From NCBI RefSeq assembly GCF_003987315.1, contig NZ_PIPI01000002.1, forward strand, positions 1 through 64,000: DNA of 64,000 nucleotides. Direction: 5' to 3'. The translations under genes and the position numbers were made by a program. The notes under the pieces are model-generated. The model was given only the letters and a program-made list of their open reading frames with translations. It was not told where the DNA came from and ran no database searches. The first letter of the stretch is position 1; every line of letters begins with the position of its first letter. This document shows positions 36,425 to 46,850 of this stretch, in pieces. Source of the stretch: Aliidiomarina haloalkalitolerans. Lineage in GTDB: Bacteria > Pseudomonadota > Gammaproteobacteria > Enterobacterales > Alteromonadaceae.

Positions 36425-39262
36425 TTAATGCGAACCGCTCACTTTATTCTCAGCCAAGAAGTCTAAAAGCTGCTCTAGCGGCATCGGCCGCGCAAAGTAA
36501 TAGCCTTGGATGTAATGTACGCCAGCATCTTCGACAAACTTCGCTTGCTCAGGTGTTTCGACCCCTTCCGCGATAACCTTCAAATTAAGTTGCTTTGCGA
36601 GGGTAATAATGCTTCGCGTAATCGCAGCATCGTCATCATTTTCGGTCACATCCTGAATAAACCCGCGGTCAATTTTAAGAATATCCACCGGCAAGGTTTT
36701 CAGGTAACCAAGACTTGAGAAACCAGTACCAAAATCATCTAGGGAAATCACAAAATGGCGGTCGCGCAGTTTTTGAAGCTGTTGGAATGCCCGGTTGGTG
36801 TCTTCCATTAACACGCTCTCGGTAAGCTCGATGTGGAGCAGGCGCGAAGAGAACCCGGTGAGGTTTAACGTATGCGATAACGAATCAATAAAGTTGGCAC
36901 GACTAAATTGGCGCGCAGACAAGTTGACAGCAACGCTGAGTTCGCCAAACTTTTGTAGCTTAATGCCATCGACGCAAGCCTGATGTAAAACCCAGGAGCT
37001 GATCGGAATGATCTGCCCGGTGTCTTCAGCGATCGGAATAAACTCGCTCGGCGGCACAAATGAGCCGTCCTCTCTTTGCCACCGTAATAACGCCTCAACG
37101 CCAACGACTGCATGGTCATGGGCACGTACAATTGGCTGATAATAGAGCGTCAACGCCCCTTGTTCGAGTACATGCTGTAATTGGTTGCGCAGGGTCACCG
37201 ACTCATGGAAACGGTCACTAATGTCTGCAGAATAGAAATGGAAGTGGTTGCGGCCTTGGCGCTTCGCTTGGTACATCGCCATATCCGCATGTTGAATTAA
37301 CTGCTTCGCATCGGCAGGACTCTGTAATGTACTGGTGACACCAATACTTGCGGTTAAATACAAACGATACTGGTCGATATGATAAGGCTGAGCAACTGCG
37401 GAAAGAATCTCGCCCACCATGTCGGTTAAGGTTACTTCCTTCGAAAGTTTCGGTACTAACACTAAAAATTCGTCACTACCGAACCGACCAACCACACAAT
37501 CTTCACCCACTGCACGTTCAATTCGACCGGCGGTTTCTTGCAGTAGCTTATCCCCGACTGCCAGACCTAAACTGTCATTCACCGGTTTAAAACCATCAAG
37601 ATCAATAAACAGAACGGCTACATGTTGCTGGCTAGGGAAATTCGTCTTGTAAGTGGCTGCAGTTCGTTGCCGCTCTGGGTCGACAAGTTGTCGGCACCAC
37701 GCTTCTAAGGTGTCCTCAATGACCACGCGATTCACGAGCCCGGTCAAGCTATCGTGCGTTGCTTGAACCTTAAGTTTACGTCGCTGCAAACGCAAGATTT
37801 GCCCAGTTTCACTACTTACCACTAAAAATACGGCAAGTAGGAGTCCGCCCATCAAAACTAAGACATAGAGATTGGCCAAGTTTTTTAACTGGTCAAGGTC
37901 AACTAAGTAGCCTTCGAGTTGCAGTTGCAATCCGAACGGCATGCGCATATTTCTTGCAACGGTGTAAAGCGCTTGTGGGTATTGTTCGCGCGTGTCTAAA
38001 ATCTCGGTGGACGTACCAAGACTGCGTAACAAATAATGCTCATTCATACGCACATAGGTGAACAAGGCAGAGGTTGCCGACACACCCGTCGGGTTGACTA
38101 GTCGAGAGAAGTCGAACACAGCGACAACATATCCGAACAACGCAACTCGATGATTGCCAACATCGTCACCATTCGCTGGGCGTCGAAATATCGGTAACTT
38201 TACCAAAATAACCGGTTGATAGTCGGTATTGTATGACGCCACTGGCGAGTGAAAACTTGGTTGTCGTTCCGTACTGGCCAACCATGCTCGCACATCCGCT
38301 GTTGCCAATAATGGCGCGAACGACTGTTGCTCGGGCTTCAACTCTTCCCAACTAAATTCACCCTCTGTGTCGAGAAAGAGAATACCGGATAAATGATCAA
38401 CGTCATTTAAGTACGACAGTACGTCAACTTCCATTAACAGTGGTAATTCGGCTTCATTGACGGTTTGCCAGCGGCGCACTAGCCGCTGCATCAGTTGTAC
38501 GTTCTGCGCAACCACCAACTCTCGTAATGCAACCGTTTGGGCTAAATAGGTCTGTGCTTGTTGTGCGGTCCGTTGAACTTCTGACGTTGTCAGCATGAAC
38601 CAAAAGCCACACACGGTGACGATACTGAAGCCGCCGACAATTAAAGCTTTACGGCTCGGTCTGAGCTTTGCCACATTCTCCAAATAGGAACCAATAAACA
38701 AAGCGACGCCAAACATGGCTAGATATAGCGCACTGATGGTGACCACAATTGGATGTGAGCCAAAATAGGTAAAATTATCCTCTTGCCAGCAAAGACCAAG
38801 AAACACGAGTCCTGCAATTGTACTTAAGGCGCCGAGATAACGCCAAATGATCTGTCGATAACGAGCCGACATATTGAATAATAATGCGGCGCCAATCAAC
38901 ATAAAGAATATCGTAATCGGCCACTTAATCGACGCAGAGAATAGCTCTAAGGGTAAGGTTGCGGAAGTGGGGAAAAACGCCCCTCGCGCGAGGGAATAAA
39001 GCGAAGCCACAACAATTGCCGTGGCAAAAGCCACACGCATGATGTGATAACCGCGAATGGCGCCAAACATGGCAAAGCCGGTGGCGATTGAAACGAGCGC
39101 AGCGGTCGCCGACAGCACTTCTAAAAGTGGCTGTTCAACAGGACGAAAAATATATAAACCGAGGCCCACCGCGCCGGTAAAAATTGCCGCAAAGACCATG
39201 GTATAGAATGCAGCAACGGCAGGTGTGCTCGATATAATCAGCTGGCGACGCACAAAGCTCAA
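36425..39262 (-). CDS. Membrane-bound GGDEF-EAL protein, probable c-di-GMP phosphodiesterase
   Basis: A 945-residue signalling protein. The N-terminal 230 residues hold six to eight hydrophobic helices. Then comes a periplasmic-type sensing segment (about 230-460), a further helix (LYVLVLMGGLLLAVFLVVSS), a GGDEF domain (about 500-670) and an EAL domain (about 690-940). The GGDEF signature reads GRFGSDEF, so the first glycine pair is GS. The EAL domain keeps EALLRW, DDFGTGFSSL, KIDRGFI, EGVET and QGYYFARP, all expected in active phosphodiesterases. Net activity is probably c-di-GMP breakdown, but cyclase activity cannot be excluded. Confidence 0.92.
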   Translation of the reverse strand: MSFVRRQLIISSTPAVAAFYTMVFAAIFTGAVGLGLYIFRPVEQPLLEVLSATAALVSIATGFAMFGAIRGYHIMRVAFATAIVVASLYSLARGAFFPTSATLPLELFSASIKWPITIFFMLIGAALLFNMSARYRQIIWRYLGALSTIAGLVFLGLCWQEDNFTYFGSHPIVVTISALYLAMFGVALFIGSYLENVAKLRPSRKALIVGGFSIVTVCGFWFMLTTSEVQRTAQQAQTYLAQTVALRELVVAQNVQLMQRLVRRWQTVNEAELPLLMEVDVLSYLNDVDHLSGILFLDTEGEFSWEELKPEQQSFAPLLATADVRAWLASTERQPSFHSPVASYNTDYQPVILVKLPIFRRPANGDDVGNHRVALFGYVVAVFDFSRLVNPTGVSATSALFTYVRMNEHYLLRSLGTSTEILDTREQYPQALYTVARNMRMPFGLQLQLEGYLVDLDQLKNLANLYVLVLMGGLLLAVFLVVSSETGQILRLQRRKLKVQATHDSLTGLVNRVVIEDTLEAWCRQLVDPERQRTAATYKTNFPSQQHVAVLFIDLDGFKPVNDSLGLAVGDKLLQETAGRIERAVGEDCVVGRFGSDEFLVLVPKLSKEVTLTDMVGEILSAVAQPYHIDQYRLYLTASIGVTSTLQSPADAKQLIQHADMAMYQAKRQGRNHFHFYSADISDRFHESVTLRNQLQHVLEQGALTLYYQPIVRAHDHAVVGVEALLRWQREDGSFVPPSEFIPIAEDTGQIIPISSWVLHQACVDGIKLQKFGELSVAVNLSARQFSRANFIDSLSHTLNLTGFSSRLLHIELTESVLMEDTNRAFQQLQKLRDRHFVISLDDFGTGFSSLGYLKTLPVDILKIDRGFIQDVTENDDDAAITRSIITLAKQLNLKVIAEGVETPEQAKFVEDAGVHYIQGYYFARPMPLEQLLDFLAENKVSGSH

Positions 39263-39394
39263 CCTTTGTTATAATTTTGTAAGCAGTTTATGAGCTTTTA
39301 AAGAAAGGGTCAAAGGCTATTAATGTCGCAACCTAGAAAGTTGAGGGTTTACCCTCACCGAAATTATTTTTAAAACCCTCCAAGGGCTAGATAC

Positions 39395-39432
39395 AAAAAG
39401 CCGAGTGGAGATTTCTCCCCACCCGGCTTTTG
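39395..39432 (-). terminator. Terminator after pckA
   Basis: Imperfect stem AAAAAGCCG-A-GTGG ... CCAC-C-CGGCTTTT around an AGATTTCTC loop, 47 bases past the pckA stop codon on the minus strand, with a terminal T-run there. A smaller hairpin GAGGG-TTTA-CCCTC follows at 39343-39356. Confidence 0.8.
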
Positions 39433-39478
39433 CGTAAGTAGCTTCTGCGTAAGTCTTTTCGATTTTTAAGTCAATGAC

Positions 39479-41080
39479 TTACAGGCTTGGGCCCGCTGCA
39501 ACTAACGCTTTACCTTCGGCGTTGTCGGTAAACTTCTCGAAGTTAGCAATAAAACGTGCCGCTAAGTCTTGGGCTTTGACGTCCCAGTCAGTAGCGTCTG
39601 CGTAGGTATTGCGCGGGTCGAGAATGCTGGCATCATCGACACCTGCGAGAGCGGTAGGCATTGCTAAGTTGAAGTATGGCAACTGCACAAATTCAGCGTT
39701 TTCAATGCTGCCATCTAAGATAGCGTCAATGATAGCGCGTGTTGCTTTAATTGAAATACGCTTGCCAGTGCCGTTCCAACCGGTGTTCACGAGGTACGCT
39801 TCGGCGCCTGAGTCGGCCATGCGTTTTGCCAGTACTTCTGCATACTTTGTTGGGTGTAAGCTTAAGAATGCTGCACCGAAACATGCTGAGAAAGTTGGCG
39901 TCGGCTCAGTAATGCCGCGCTCTGTGCCCGCTAATTTAGCCGTGAAGCCTGACAGGAAGTGATATTGTGCTTGTTCGGTCGTGAGTTTAGCAACCGGTGG
40001 TAACACACCGAAGGCGTCAGCAGTTAAGAAGATAACCTTCTTCGCATGACCAGCTTTTGACACTGGCTTGACGATGTTATCAATGTGATAAATCGGATAG
40101 GAAACACGGGTGTTTTCGGTTTTTGAACCGTCATCGAAATCAACTGTGCCATCCGCTAAAACGGTTACGTTCTCGAGCAATGCGTCGCGGCGAATTGCGC
40201 GGTAGATATCCGGCTCGGCTTCTTCACTGAGGTTGATTGTTTTCGCATAACAACCACCTTCGAAGTTAAAGACGCCGTCGTCATCCCAGCCGTGCTCGTC
40301 GTCACCAATCAGCTGACGCTTTGGATCGGTCGATAACGTCGTTTTACCTGTGCCTGACAAACCAAAGAAGACCGCGACGTCGCCGTCAGCCCCCACGTTT
40401 GCAGAACAGTGCATCGAAGCAATGCCTTGCAACGGCAGGAAGTAGTTCATCATTGAGAACATGCCTTTCTTCATTTCTCCGCCGTACCAAGTACCGCCGA
40501 TTAATTGCATGCGCTCAGTCAGGTTAAAGGCAACAAAGTTCTCAGAATTTAAACCATGCTTTTCGAAATTCGGATTCGTGCACTTCGCACCGTTCATCAC
40601 GACGAAGTCAGGTTTGAAGGTTTTCAACTCTTCTTCGCTTGGACGAATGAACATGTTTTTGACGAAATGTGCCTGCCATGCGACTTCGGTAATGAAACGC
40701 ACGGCTAAACGCGTGTCTTCGTTCGCTCCGCAATAAGTGTCTACCACAAAGAGACGCTTATTTGATAATTGCTGAGTGACCAACTGCTTCAGTTCAGTCC
40801 ATACTTCTGGAGAAATAGGCTTGTTGTCGTTCTTGCCTTGATCAGACCACCATACCGTGTCGCGCGTGGTGTCATCGCGCACAATATATTTGTCTTTCGG
40901 TGAACGACCGGTAAAGATACCGGTATCAACGGCGACGGCGCCAGTTTTGGTAACACGTCCTTGTTCATAACCTTCTAGGTCGCTGCGGGTTTCTTCAGCA
41001 AACAATAAGTCGTAAGAAGGGTTGTAGACAATTTCGGTGACGTCTGTAATGCCATATTGGCTCAGATCCAGATCAGTCAT
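39479..41080 (-). CDS. pckA: Phosphoenolpyruvate carboxykinase (ATP)
   Basis: Converts oxaloacetate and ATP to phosphoenolpyruvate, the entry to gluconeogenesis, in the cytoplasm. The 533-residue protein has the kinase-1a P-loop [11 protein letters not shown] (about 246-256), kinase-2 [20 protein letters not shown], and the metal-binding histidine/lysine region of [20 protein letters not shown]. Length fits the ATP-dependent family. It is followed by a terminator. A gluconeogenic enzyme fits an organism living on amino acids. Confidence 0.98.
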   Translation of the reverse strand: MTDLDLSQYGITDVTEIVYNPSYDLLFAEETRSDLEGYEQGRVTKTGAVAVDTGIFTGRSPKDKYIVRDDTTRDTVWWSDQGKNDNKPISPEVWTELKQLVTQQLSNKRLFVVDTYCGANEDTRLAVRFITEVAWQAHFVKNMFIRPSEEELKTFKPDFVVMNGAKCTNPNFEKHGLNSENFVAFNLTERMQLIGGTWYGGEMKKGMFSMMNYFLPLQGIASMHCSANVGADGDVAVFFGLSGTGKTTLSTDPKRQLIGDDEHGWDDDGVFNFEGGCYAKTINLSEEAEPDIYRAIRRDALLENVTVLADGTVDFDDGSKTENTRVSYPIYHIDNIVKPVSKAGHAKKVIFLTADAFGVLPPVAKLTTEQAQYHFLSGFTAKLAGTERGITEPTPTFSACFGAAFLSLHPTKYAEVLAKRMADSGAEAYLVNTGWNGTGKRISIKATRAIIDAILDGSIENAEFVQLPYFNLAMPTALAGVDDASILDPRNTYADATDWDVKAQDLAARFIANFEKFTDNAEGKALVAAGPSL

Positions 41081-41194
41081 GCGAAGGGCTCCTGCGGATA
41101 CGAATGTTAAGTAGGTTTAAGTGAATAATTTTGCGGGCAAATAATAGCTTTTTTGGCTCACAAAAGATAGAGCAAATTACCACCAATTGCCTTG

Positions 41195-41824
<630 letters not shown>

Positions 41825-41931
41825 CTAACACGTAAAATACGGGCTTATCGACACAGGTCAAAATTGCCACAGCTCACGACAGCCCGAGCGATTGCACAGC
41901 AAGAGAGCCGCTTAAACTTCAGGAGATTTTC

Positions 41932-43122
41932 ATGAAAGATGCTTTTTACCACCAGTTAAGTGACCAGCTTGAAGAGGTCAAAGCTGAGGGGTTATTCAAA
42001 AAAGAACGGGTCATCGTTTCTTCGCAATATTCTGAAATCGAAGTGAATGGCGAAAAGGTACTTAATTTCTGTGCCAACAACTACTTGGGTTTGGCAAATC
42101 ATCCTGAGCTAATTCAAGCGGCCAAAGACGGTCTCGACAGTCATGGCTTTGGCGTTGCTTCGGTGCGTTTTATTTGTGGCACCCAAGACATCCACAAAAC
42201 CTTAGAAGCAAAACTCAGCGAATTCCTCGGCACCGAAGACACGATTCTTTATTCGTCATGCTTTGATGCCAATGCCGGTTTGTTTGAAACAATTCTTGGG
42301 CCAGAAGATGCGATCATTAGTGACGCATTAAACCACGCTAGCATTATCGACGGCGTCCGCTTGTGTAAAGCCAAGCGCTATCGCTACGCCAACAACGATG
42401 TTGCCGACTTAGAAAAGCAATTGCAGCAAGCCGTTGCCGACGGTGCCCGCCACAAGCTAATTGCCACTGACGGCGTGTTCTCAATGGACGGTATTATTGC
42501 CAACTTGCCAGCCATTTGTGATTTGGCAGACAAATACGGCGCGTTAGTCATGGTCGATGATTCGCACGCAGTTGGTTTTGTCGGCAAGAAAGGTCGTGGC
42601 ACCCATGAATTCCATAACGTCATGGACCGCGTTGATATTATTACCGGCACCCTTGGTAAAGCGCTCGGCGGCGCGTCTGGCGGCTTTACCTCAGGGAAAA
42701 AAGAAGTCATTGAATGGCTGCGTCAGCGCTCGCGTCCGTATCTTTTCTCGAACTCATTAGCACCATCCATTGTCTCGGCATCGATTAAAGTTCTTGAAAT
42801 GCTCAGCAATGGTGACGAATTACGCCAGCGTTTAATTGACAACAGCAATTACTTCCGCGAGCGCATGACCGCTGCTGGCTTCACGCTTGCCGGTGCCGAC
42901 CATGCCATTATTCCGGTCATGCTTGGCGACGCCAAATTAGCCTCAGAAATGGCTGATCGAATGTTAGCCGAAGGCGTCTACGTGATCGGTTTCTCGTTCC
43001 CTGTGGTACCAAAAGGGCAAGCTCGAATTCGGACGCAAATGTCGGCTGCGCATACGCGTGCTCAACTAGACAAAACAATCGACGCCTTCATCCGCGTCGG
43101 TAAAGACTTGGGCGTCATTTAA
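41932..43122 (+). CDS. kbl: Glycine C-acetyltransferase (2-amino-3-ketobutyrate CoA ligase)
   Basis: A PLP enzyme that splits 2-amino-3-ketobutyrate with CoA to glycine and acetyl-CoA, the second step of threonine degradation. The 396-residue protein has the alpha-oxoamine synthase features: [11 protein letters not shown], substrate-binding [23 protein letters not shown], and the Schiff-base lysine in [14 protein letters not shown] (about 244). AGGAG lies 7 bases upstream of the ATG. It is followed by tdh after 41 bases. Confidence 0.98.
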   Translation: MKDAFYHQLSDQLEEVKAEGLFKKERVIVSSQYSEIEVNGEKVLNFCANNYLGLANHPELIQAAKDGLDSHGFGVASVRFICGTQDIHKTLEAKLSEFLGTEDTILYSSCFDANAGLFETILGPEDAIISDALNHASIIDGVRLCKAKRYRYANNDVADLEKQLQQAVADGARHKLIATDGVFSMDGIIANLPAICDLADKYGALVMVDDSHAVGFVGKKGRGTHEFHNVMDRVDIITGTLGKALGGASGGFTSGKKEVIEWLRQRSRPYLFSNSLAPSIVSASIKVLEMLSNGDELRQRLIDNSNYFRERMTAAGFTLAGADHAIIPVMLGDAKLASEMADRMLAEGVYVIGFSFPVVPKGQARIRTQMSAAHTRAQLDKTIDAFIRVGKDLGVI

Positions 43123-43163
43123 GACGCTCGTTTCCATACTCGCATCAACTAAGTGAGTTTGAC

Positions 43164-44189
43164 ATGAAAGTATTAGCAAAATTGAAAGCTGAACCAGGTA
43201 TTTGGATGTCTGAAGCAGACGTGCCCGAGTGCGGCTACAACGACCTGTTAATCAAGATTAAGAAAACCGCAATTTGCGGCACCGATGTGCATATTTACAA
43301 GTGGGACGAGTGGTCACAAAACACCATTCCTCTGGGTATGACGGTCGGTCATGAATATGTCGGCGAAGTGGCAGCCATGGGCGATGGTGTCCGCGGCTTT
43401 AAAGTCGGCGACCGTGTATCTGGCGAAGGCCACATTACCTGTGGTCACTGCCGCAACTGTCGTGCCGGCCGTCGTCACTTGTGTCGCAATACGACCGGTG
43501 TTGGCGTCAACCGTCCAGGTGCATTCGCGGAGTATCTCGTCATTCCAGCGGAAAACGCATTTAAGTTACCGGACAATATTTCCGATGACATGGCGGCTAT
43601 TTTTGACCCGTTCGGTAATGCGGTACACACAGCTCTGTCGTTTGATCTCGTCGGAGAAGATGTGTTGATTACCGGCGCTGGCCCAATCGGTATTATGGCC
43701 GCAGCGGTTGCTCGCCATGCGGGCGCTCGCCATGTTGTGATTACTGACATCAACGACTACCGTCTAGAACTCGCCACGAAAATGGGTGCGACCCGAGCGG
43801 TCAATACCATGAGTACCAAGTTGGAAGACGTCATGAAAGAACTTGGTATGACCGAAGGCTTCGATGTCGGTCTCGAAATGTCGGGTGTACCAGTTGCTTT
43901 TAACCAAATGCTGAAAACCATGAACCATGGTGGCAAGGTTGCGCTGCTCGGTATTCCTCCAGGTGACATGGCGATTGATTGGAACCAAGTCATTTTCAAA
44001 GGCCTGGTAATCAAAGGCATTTATGGCCGCGAAATGTTCGAGACTTGGTACAAGATGGCGGCGTTACTACAATCAGGCTTAGACTTGTCGCCGATGATTA
44101 CGCATAATTTCCATGTTGATGATTTCCAAGAAGGCTTCGACACGATGCTGTCGGGCAAATCAGGTAAAGTCATTCTCAACTGGGACTAA
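43164..44189 (+). CDS. tdh: L-threonine 3-dehydrogenase
   Basis: A zinc- and NAD-dependent enzyme that oxidises threonine to 2-amino-3-ketobutyrate, the substrate of Kbl. The 341-residue protein, the same length as E. coli, has the catalytic zinc residues in [13 protein letters not shown] and GHEYVGEV, the structural zinc cysteines in [15 protein letters not shown], and the Rossmann motif [18 protein letters not shown]. It is co-directional with kbl, so threonine can be turned into glycine and acetyl-CoA. Confidence 0.98.
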   Translation: MKVLAKLKAEPGIWMSEADVPECGYNDLLIKIKKTAICGTDVHIYKWDEWSQNTIPLGMTVGHEYVGEVAAMGDGVRGFKVGDRVSGEGHITCGHCRNCRAGRRHLCRNTTGVGVNRPGAFAEYLVIPAENAFKLPDNISDDMAAIFDPFGNAVHTALSFDLVGEDVLITGAGPIGIMAAAVARHAGARHVVITDINDYRLELATKMGATRAVNTMSTKLEDVMKELGMTEGFDVGLEMSGVPVAFNQMLKTMNHGGKVALLGIPPGDMAIDWNQVIFKGLVIKGIYGREMFETWYKMAALLQSGLDLSPMITHNFHVDDFQEGFDTMLSGKSGKVILNWD

Positions 44190-44238
44190 GCTCGATCTAG
44201 TTTAAGTTTGCACTTAGATTGCAAAGGAGGTCGTTAAA

Positions 44239-44565
44239 ATGGGTGCTTTTCAGCGAATTTCTGTGGCAGATGCACAGGCCATGATGGCCAACGAGAAGGT
44301 ACAAATTGCCGACTTGCGCGACCCGGCCTCTTTTGCCAGTGTGCACATTCCCGGCGCACAAAGAATTAGCAATGAGAATTTGCAAACCTTTATGCTCGAG
44401 AGTGATTTCGACCAACCTTTGTTGGTCGTCTGCTATCACGGTGTAAGCAGTCAAGGCGCCGGCCAATACTTGGCTGAGCAAGGATTCGACCGAGTTTATA
44501 GTCTCGATGGAGGCATCACGGCTTGGGCGACAACCTTTCCTGATCAAGTGGCTCGTGGCGCGTGA
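44239..44565 (+). CDS. glpE: Thiosulfate sulfurtransferase GlpE (rhodanese)
   Basis: A small cytoplasmic single-domain rhodanese. The 108-residue protein has the rhodanese fold with IADLRDPASFASVHIPGA and the active-site loop VVCYHGVSSQGAG carrying the persulfide cysteine (about 66). A strong AAAGGAGG ribosome site lies just upstream. Its stop codon overlaps the glpG start by 4 bases. Paired with glpG as in E. coli, though glpR and glpD are not here. Confidence 0.95.
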   Translation: MGAFQRISVADAQAMMANEKVQIADLRDPASFASVHIPGAQRISNENLQTFMLESDFDQPLLVVCYHGVSSQGAGQYLAEQGFDRVYSLDGGITAWATTFPDQVARGA

Positions 44566-45380
44566 TCAAGCTACACAGCAGTCGCGATAGTCAAGAAATC
44601 TTAGCACTGCAAACCATGCTTCGCCGCGCTGGCATGCCGGTAACGGTTACCGAACGCGGCAATTTACTTGAATTATGGCTCGTGCAAGCAAGCTACGAAG
44701 CTGCGGCACGCGAGCTCATTCGCGAGTTCCGTACAAACCCGCCAACCGAACAAGAACCGCAAGCGCCATTGGCCACCTTAGGTGGTGCGGCGTTATGGCA
44801 TGTACTGGCACGCCAAGCAGGGATCTTTACGTTCGTGTTATTTGTGCTGGTGCTGATCGTTGCTGCCGCGCAGTGGTTTGTCGCACCGGAGTTTACCCTG
44901 AGCCAACTGATCTTCTCGCCGCATGGCGGTCACACCTTAGAAGCCTCTCAACCATGGCGTTGGATTACACCTATTCTTTTGCATTTCTCAGCAACACACC
45001 TGATTTTCAACTTATTTTGGTGGTGGTATTTAGGTGGGCGTCTCGAGTTAGTCTATGGTAGTAAAGTCTTAATTTTTGTCACACTTGTGACTGCGCTGGC
45101 CTCTAATTACGCTCAATGGTATGTTTCTGGGCCTTTATTCGGCGGCTTATCGGGTGTCGTGTATGGCTTGCTTGGGTTCGCCATGATCGTTGCTTGGCAA
45201 CGGCCTCGCCATCCATTGGCGTTACCACCCGCTTTACTCGTTTTCATGATCGGCTGGCTCGTGCTTGGCTACACCGACTTACTCTGGGTTAATGTTGCCA
45301 ACGAAGCGCATTCTGTCGGTTTAATTTCGGGTATTCTTCTGGGCTTCGTTTGGCGGGCAAAAAAACCGGCCATGCGCTAG
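44562..45380 (+). CDS. glpG: Rhomboid intramembrane serine protease GlpG
   Basis: Cleaves transmembrane helices within the inner membrane. The 272-residue protein has an N-terminal cytoplasmic domain (about 1-80), then six transmembrane helices. The catalytic serine is in GLSGVVYGLLGF (GxSG, about 198-201), and the catalytic histidine in NEAHSVGLISGILLGF (about 251). HFSATHLIFNLFWWWYLGG matches the conserved HxxxNxxW rhomboid motif. It starts with GTG overlapping the glpE stop, so translation is coupled. Confidence 0.96.
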   Translation: MIKLHSSRDSQEILALQTMLRRAGMPVTVTERGNLLELWLVQASYEAAARELIREFRTNPPTEQEPQAPLATLGGAALWHVLARQAGIFTFVLFVLVLIVAAAQWFVAPEFTLSQLIFSPHGGHTLEASQPWRWITPILLHFSATHLIFNLFWWWYLGGRLELVYGSKVLIFVTLVTALASNYAQWYVSGPLFGGLSGVVYGLLGFAMIVAWQRPRHPLALPPALLVFMIGWLVLGYTDLLWVNVANEAHSVGLISGILLGFVWRAKKPAMR

Positions 45381-45413
45381 TTCAATTGACTCCGCAACAA
45401 GGGTTTCGTTTTC

Positions 45414-45974
45414 ATGCAATTTCCCATCGGTCTCAACGGCACTTGGCAGCCACCTGAAGCTTTGCAACTCACTCAAGCGCTCGAAGATTGGTTGCTTGAT
45501 GCCGGCTCACTCACCGCGAAATTAAAGCAGGTTCATCCGGACTTCCGCGTTCAGGTACTCGCACAGGAACAGCAATTAGCCGAGCCACATGAATATCGTA
45601 CGTTGGGGATAGACGTTGAGCCAGTTACCATTCGGGAAGTCTTGTTATACAGCAATAATGTACCTTGGGTTTTTGCGCGCAGCATATTGCCCCATCAGCA
45701 ATTGGCCGCGCATGCAGAAATGACCCACATGGGCACGAACCCGCTGGGTGAACATCTTTTCCAGCGCGATGACATTCAGCCAGGGGTCATTGAAGTTGCC
45801 CAGTTCGCCAATTCAACACCCGTTGCGCAACTGAACCATCAGCTCCACCACCAAGCGGTCAGTTTATGGGGGCGGCGACGCTTATTCCATTTGCCAGAAA
45901 CGGCAATTTTAGTGGCTGAAGTATTTCTTTCGTCCGTGCCCTGCTATGCTAATAACAATGGTATCAGGAGGTGA
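45414..45974 (+). CDS. ubiC: Chorismate pyruvate-lyase
   Basis: Removes pyruvate from chorismate to give 4-hydroxybenzoate, the ring precursor of ubiquinone. The 186-residue protein has TIREVLLYSNNVPWVFARSI (substrate-binding arginine), the LGEHLF segment, and the C-terminal catalytic glutamate in FHLPETAILVAEVFL. Length is slightly above E. coli UbiC (165). The ribosome site of ubiA overlaps its stop codon region, and the pair forms an operon. Confidence 0.93.
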   Translation: MQFPIGLNGTWQPPEALQLTQALEDWLLDAGSLTAKLKQVHPDFRVQVLAQEQQLAEPHEYRTLGIDVEPVTIREVLLYSNNVPWVFARSILPHQQLAAHAEMTHMGTNPLGEHLFQRDDIQPGVIEVAQFANSTPVAQLNHQLHHQAVSLWGRRRLFHLPETAILVAEVFLSSVPCYANNNGIRR

Positions 45975-45977
45975 TGG

Positions 45978-46850
45978 ATGACTCGTTATGACGCTTACCG
46001 CGCACTCATGCGCATGGACAAACCAATTGGCACGTGGTTATTGCTGTGGCCAACGTTTTGGGCATTATTAGTAGCCGGCTCAGGAGACCCTTCCGTGCGT
46101 CTTGTCGCCGTATTTGCGGCTGGGGTTTTTCTTATGCGTTCAGCGGGTTGTGTGATCAACGACTTCGCCGATCGCAAGCTAGACGGGCATGTTAGTCGCA
46201 CACAAGACCGACCGCTTGCGACTGGCGCCGTGACTGCTGCCGAAGCGCTGGTGCTCTTTTTGGTCTTAGTGTCACTGGCATTTATCTTAGTACTCACACT
46301 CAACGTACTGACCATTATGCTCAGCTTCGTTGCGGTTGCACTCGCCATTATTTATCCATTCGCCAAACGCTTTACCCACTTGCCGCAAATTTTCCTCGGT
46401 GCCGCCTTTAGTATGGCTATTCCCATGGCATTTGCGGCCCAGGCGTGGAGTTTGCCGCTAGTTTGCTGGTTGTTGTTTGGCGCTAACTTAGCATGGACCA
46501 TCGCCTACGACACCGAATATGCCATGGTCGACCGCGACGACGACTTGCGTGTCGGCATCAAATCAACAGCGATTCTTTTTGGTAAGTATGACGTCGCTAT
46601 CATTGGCTTGTTACAGCTGGCAACGCTTGGCTTGCTGGCCATCGTGGGTTGGCTGATCAATGGCGCGTTGGTGTATTGGTTGGCATTACTCGTTGCGGCA
46701 GGACTGTTTATTTGGCAGTTATGGATGATCCGCAATCGCCAAACCGACGCATCATTCCGAGCATTTCGCCAGAATCATTACGTCGGTATGGTGATTACTA
46801 TCGGTATTGCTTTACATTATTGGTTGCCGGCACCATTAGGTATGGCTTAA
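45978..46850 (+). CDS. ubiA: 4-hydroxybenzoate octaprenyltransferase
   Basis: An integral membrane prenyltransferase that attaches the polyprenyl tail to 4-hydroxybenzoate in ubiquinone synthesis. The 290-residue protein has the first aspartate-rich motif [20 protein letters not shown] (about 68-87) and the second [20 protein letters not shown], among eight or more transmembrane helices. It begins with ATG 3 bases after the ubiC stop, with AGGAGG upstream. Its stop overlaps the convergent plsB stop by 4 bases. Confidence 0.97.
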   Translation: MTRYDAYRALMRMDKPIGTWLLLWPTFWALLVAGSGDPSVRLVAVFAAGVFLMRSAGCVINDFADRKLDGHVSRTQDRPLATGAVTAAEALVLFLVLVSLAFILVLTLNVLTIMLSFVAVALAIIYPFAKRFTHLPQIFLGAAFSMAIPMAFAAQAWSLPLVCWLLFGANLAWTIAYDTEYAMVDRDDDLRVGIKSTAILFGKYDVAIIGLLQLATLGLLAIVGWLINGALVYWLALLVAAGLFIWQLWMIRNRQTDASFRAFRQNHYVGMVITIGIALHYWLPAPLGMA

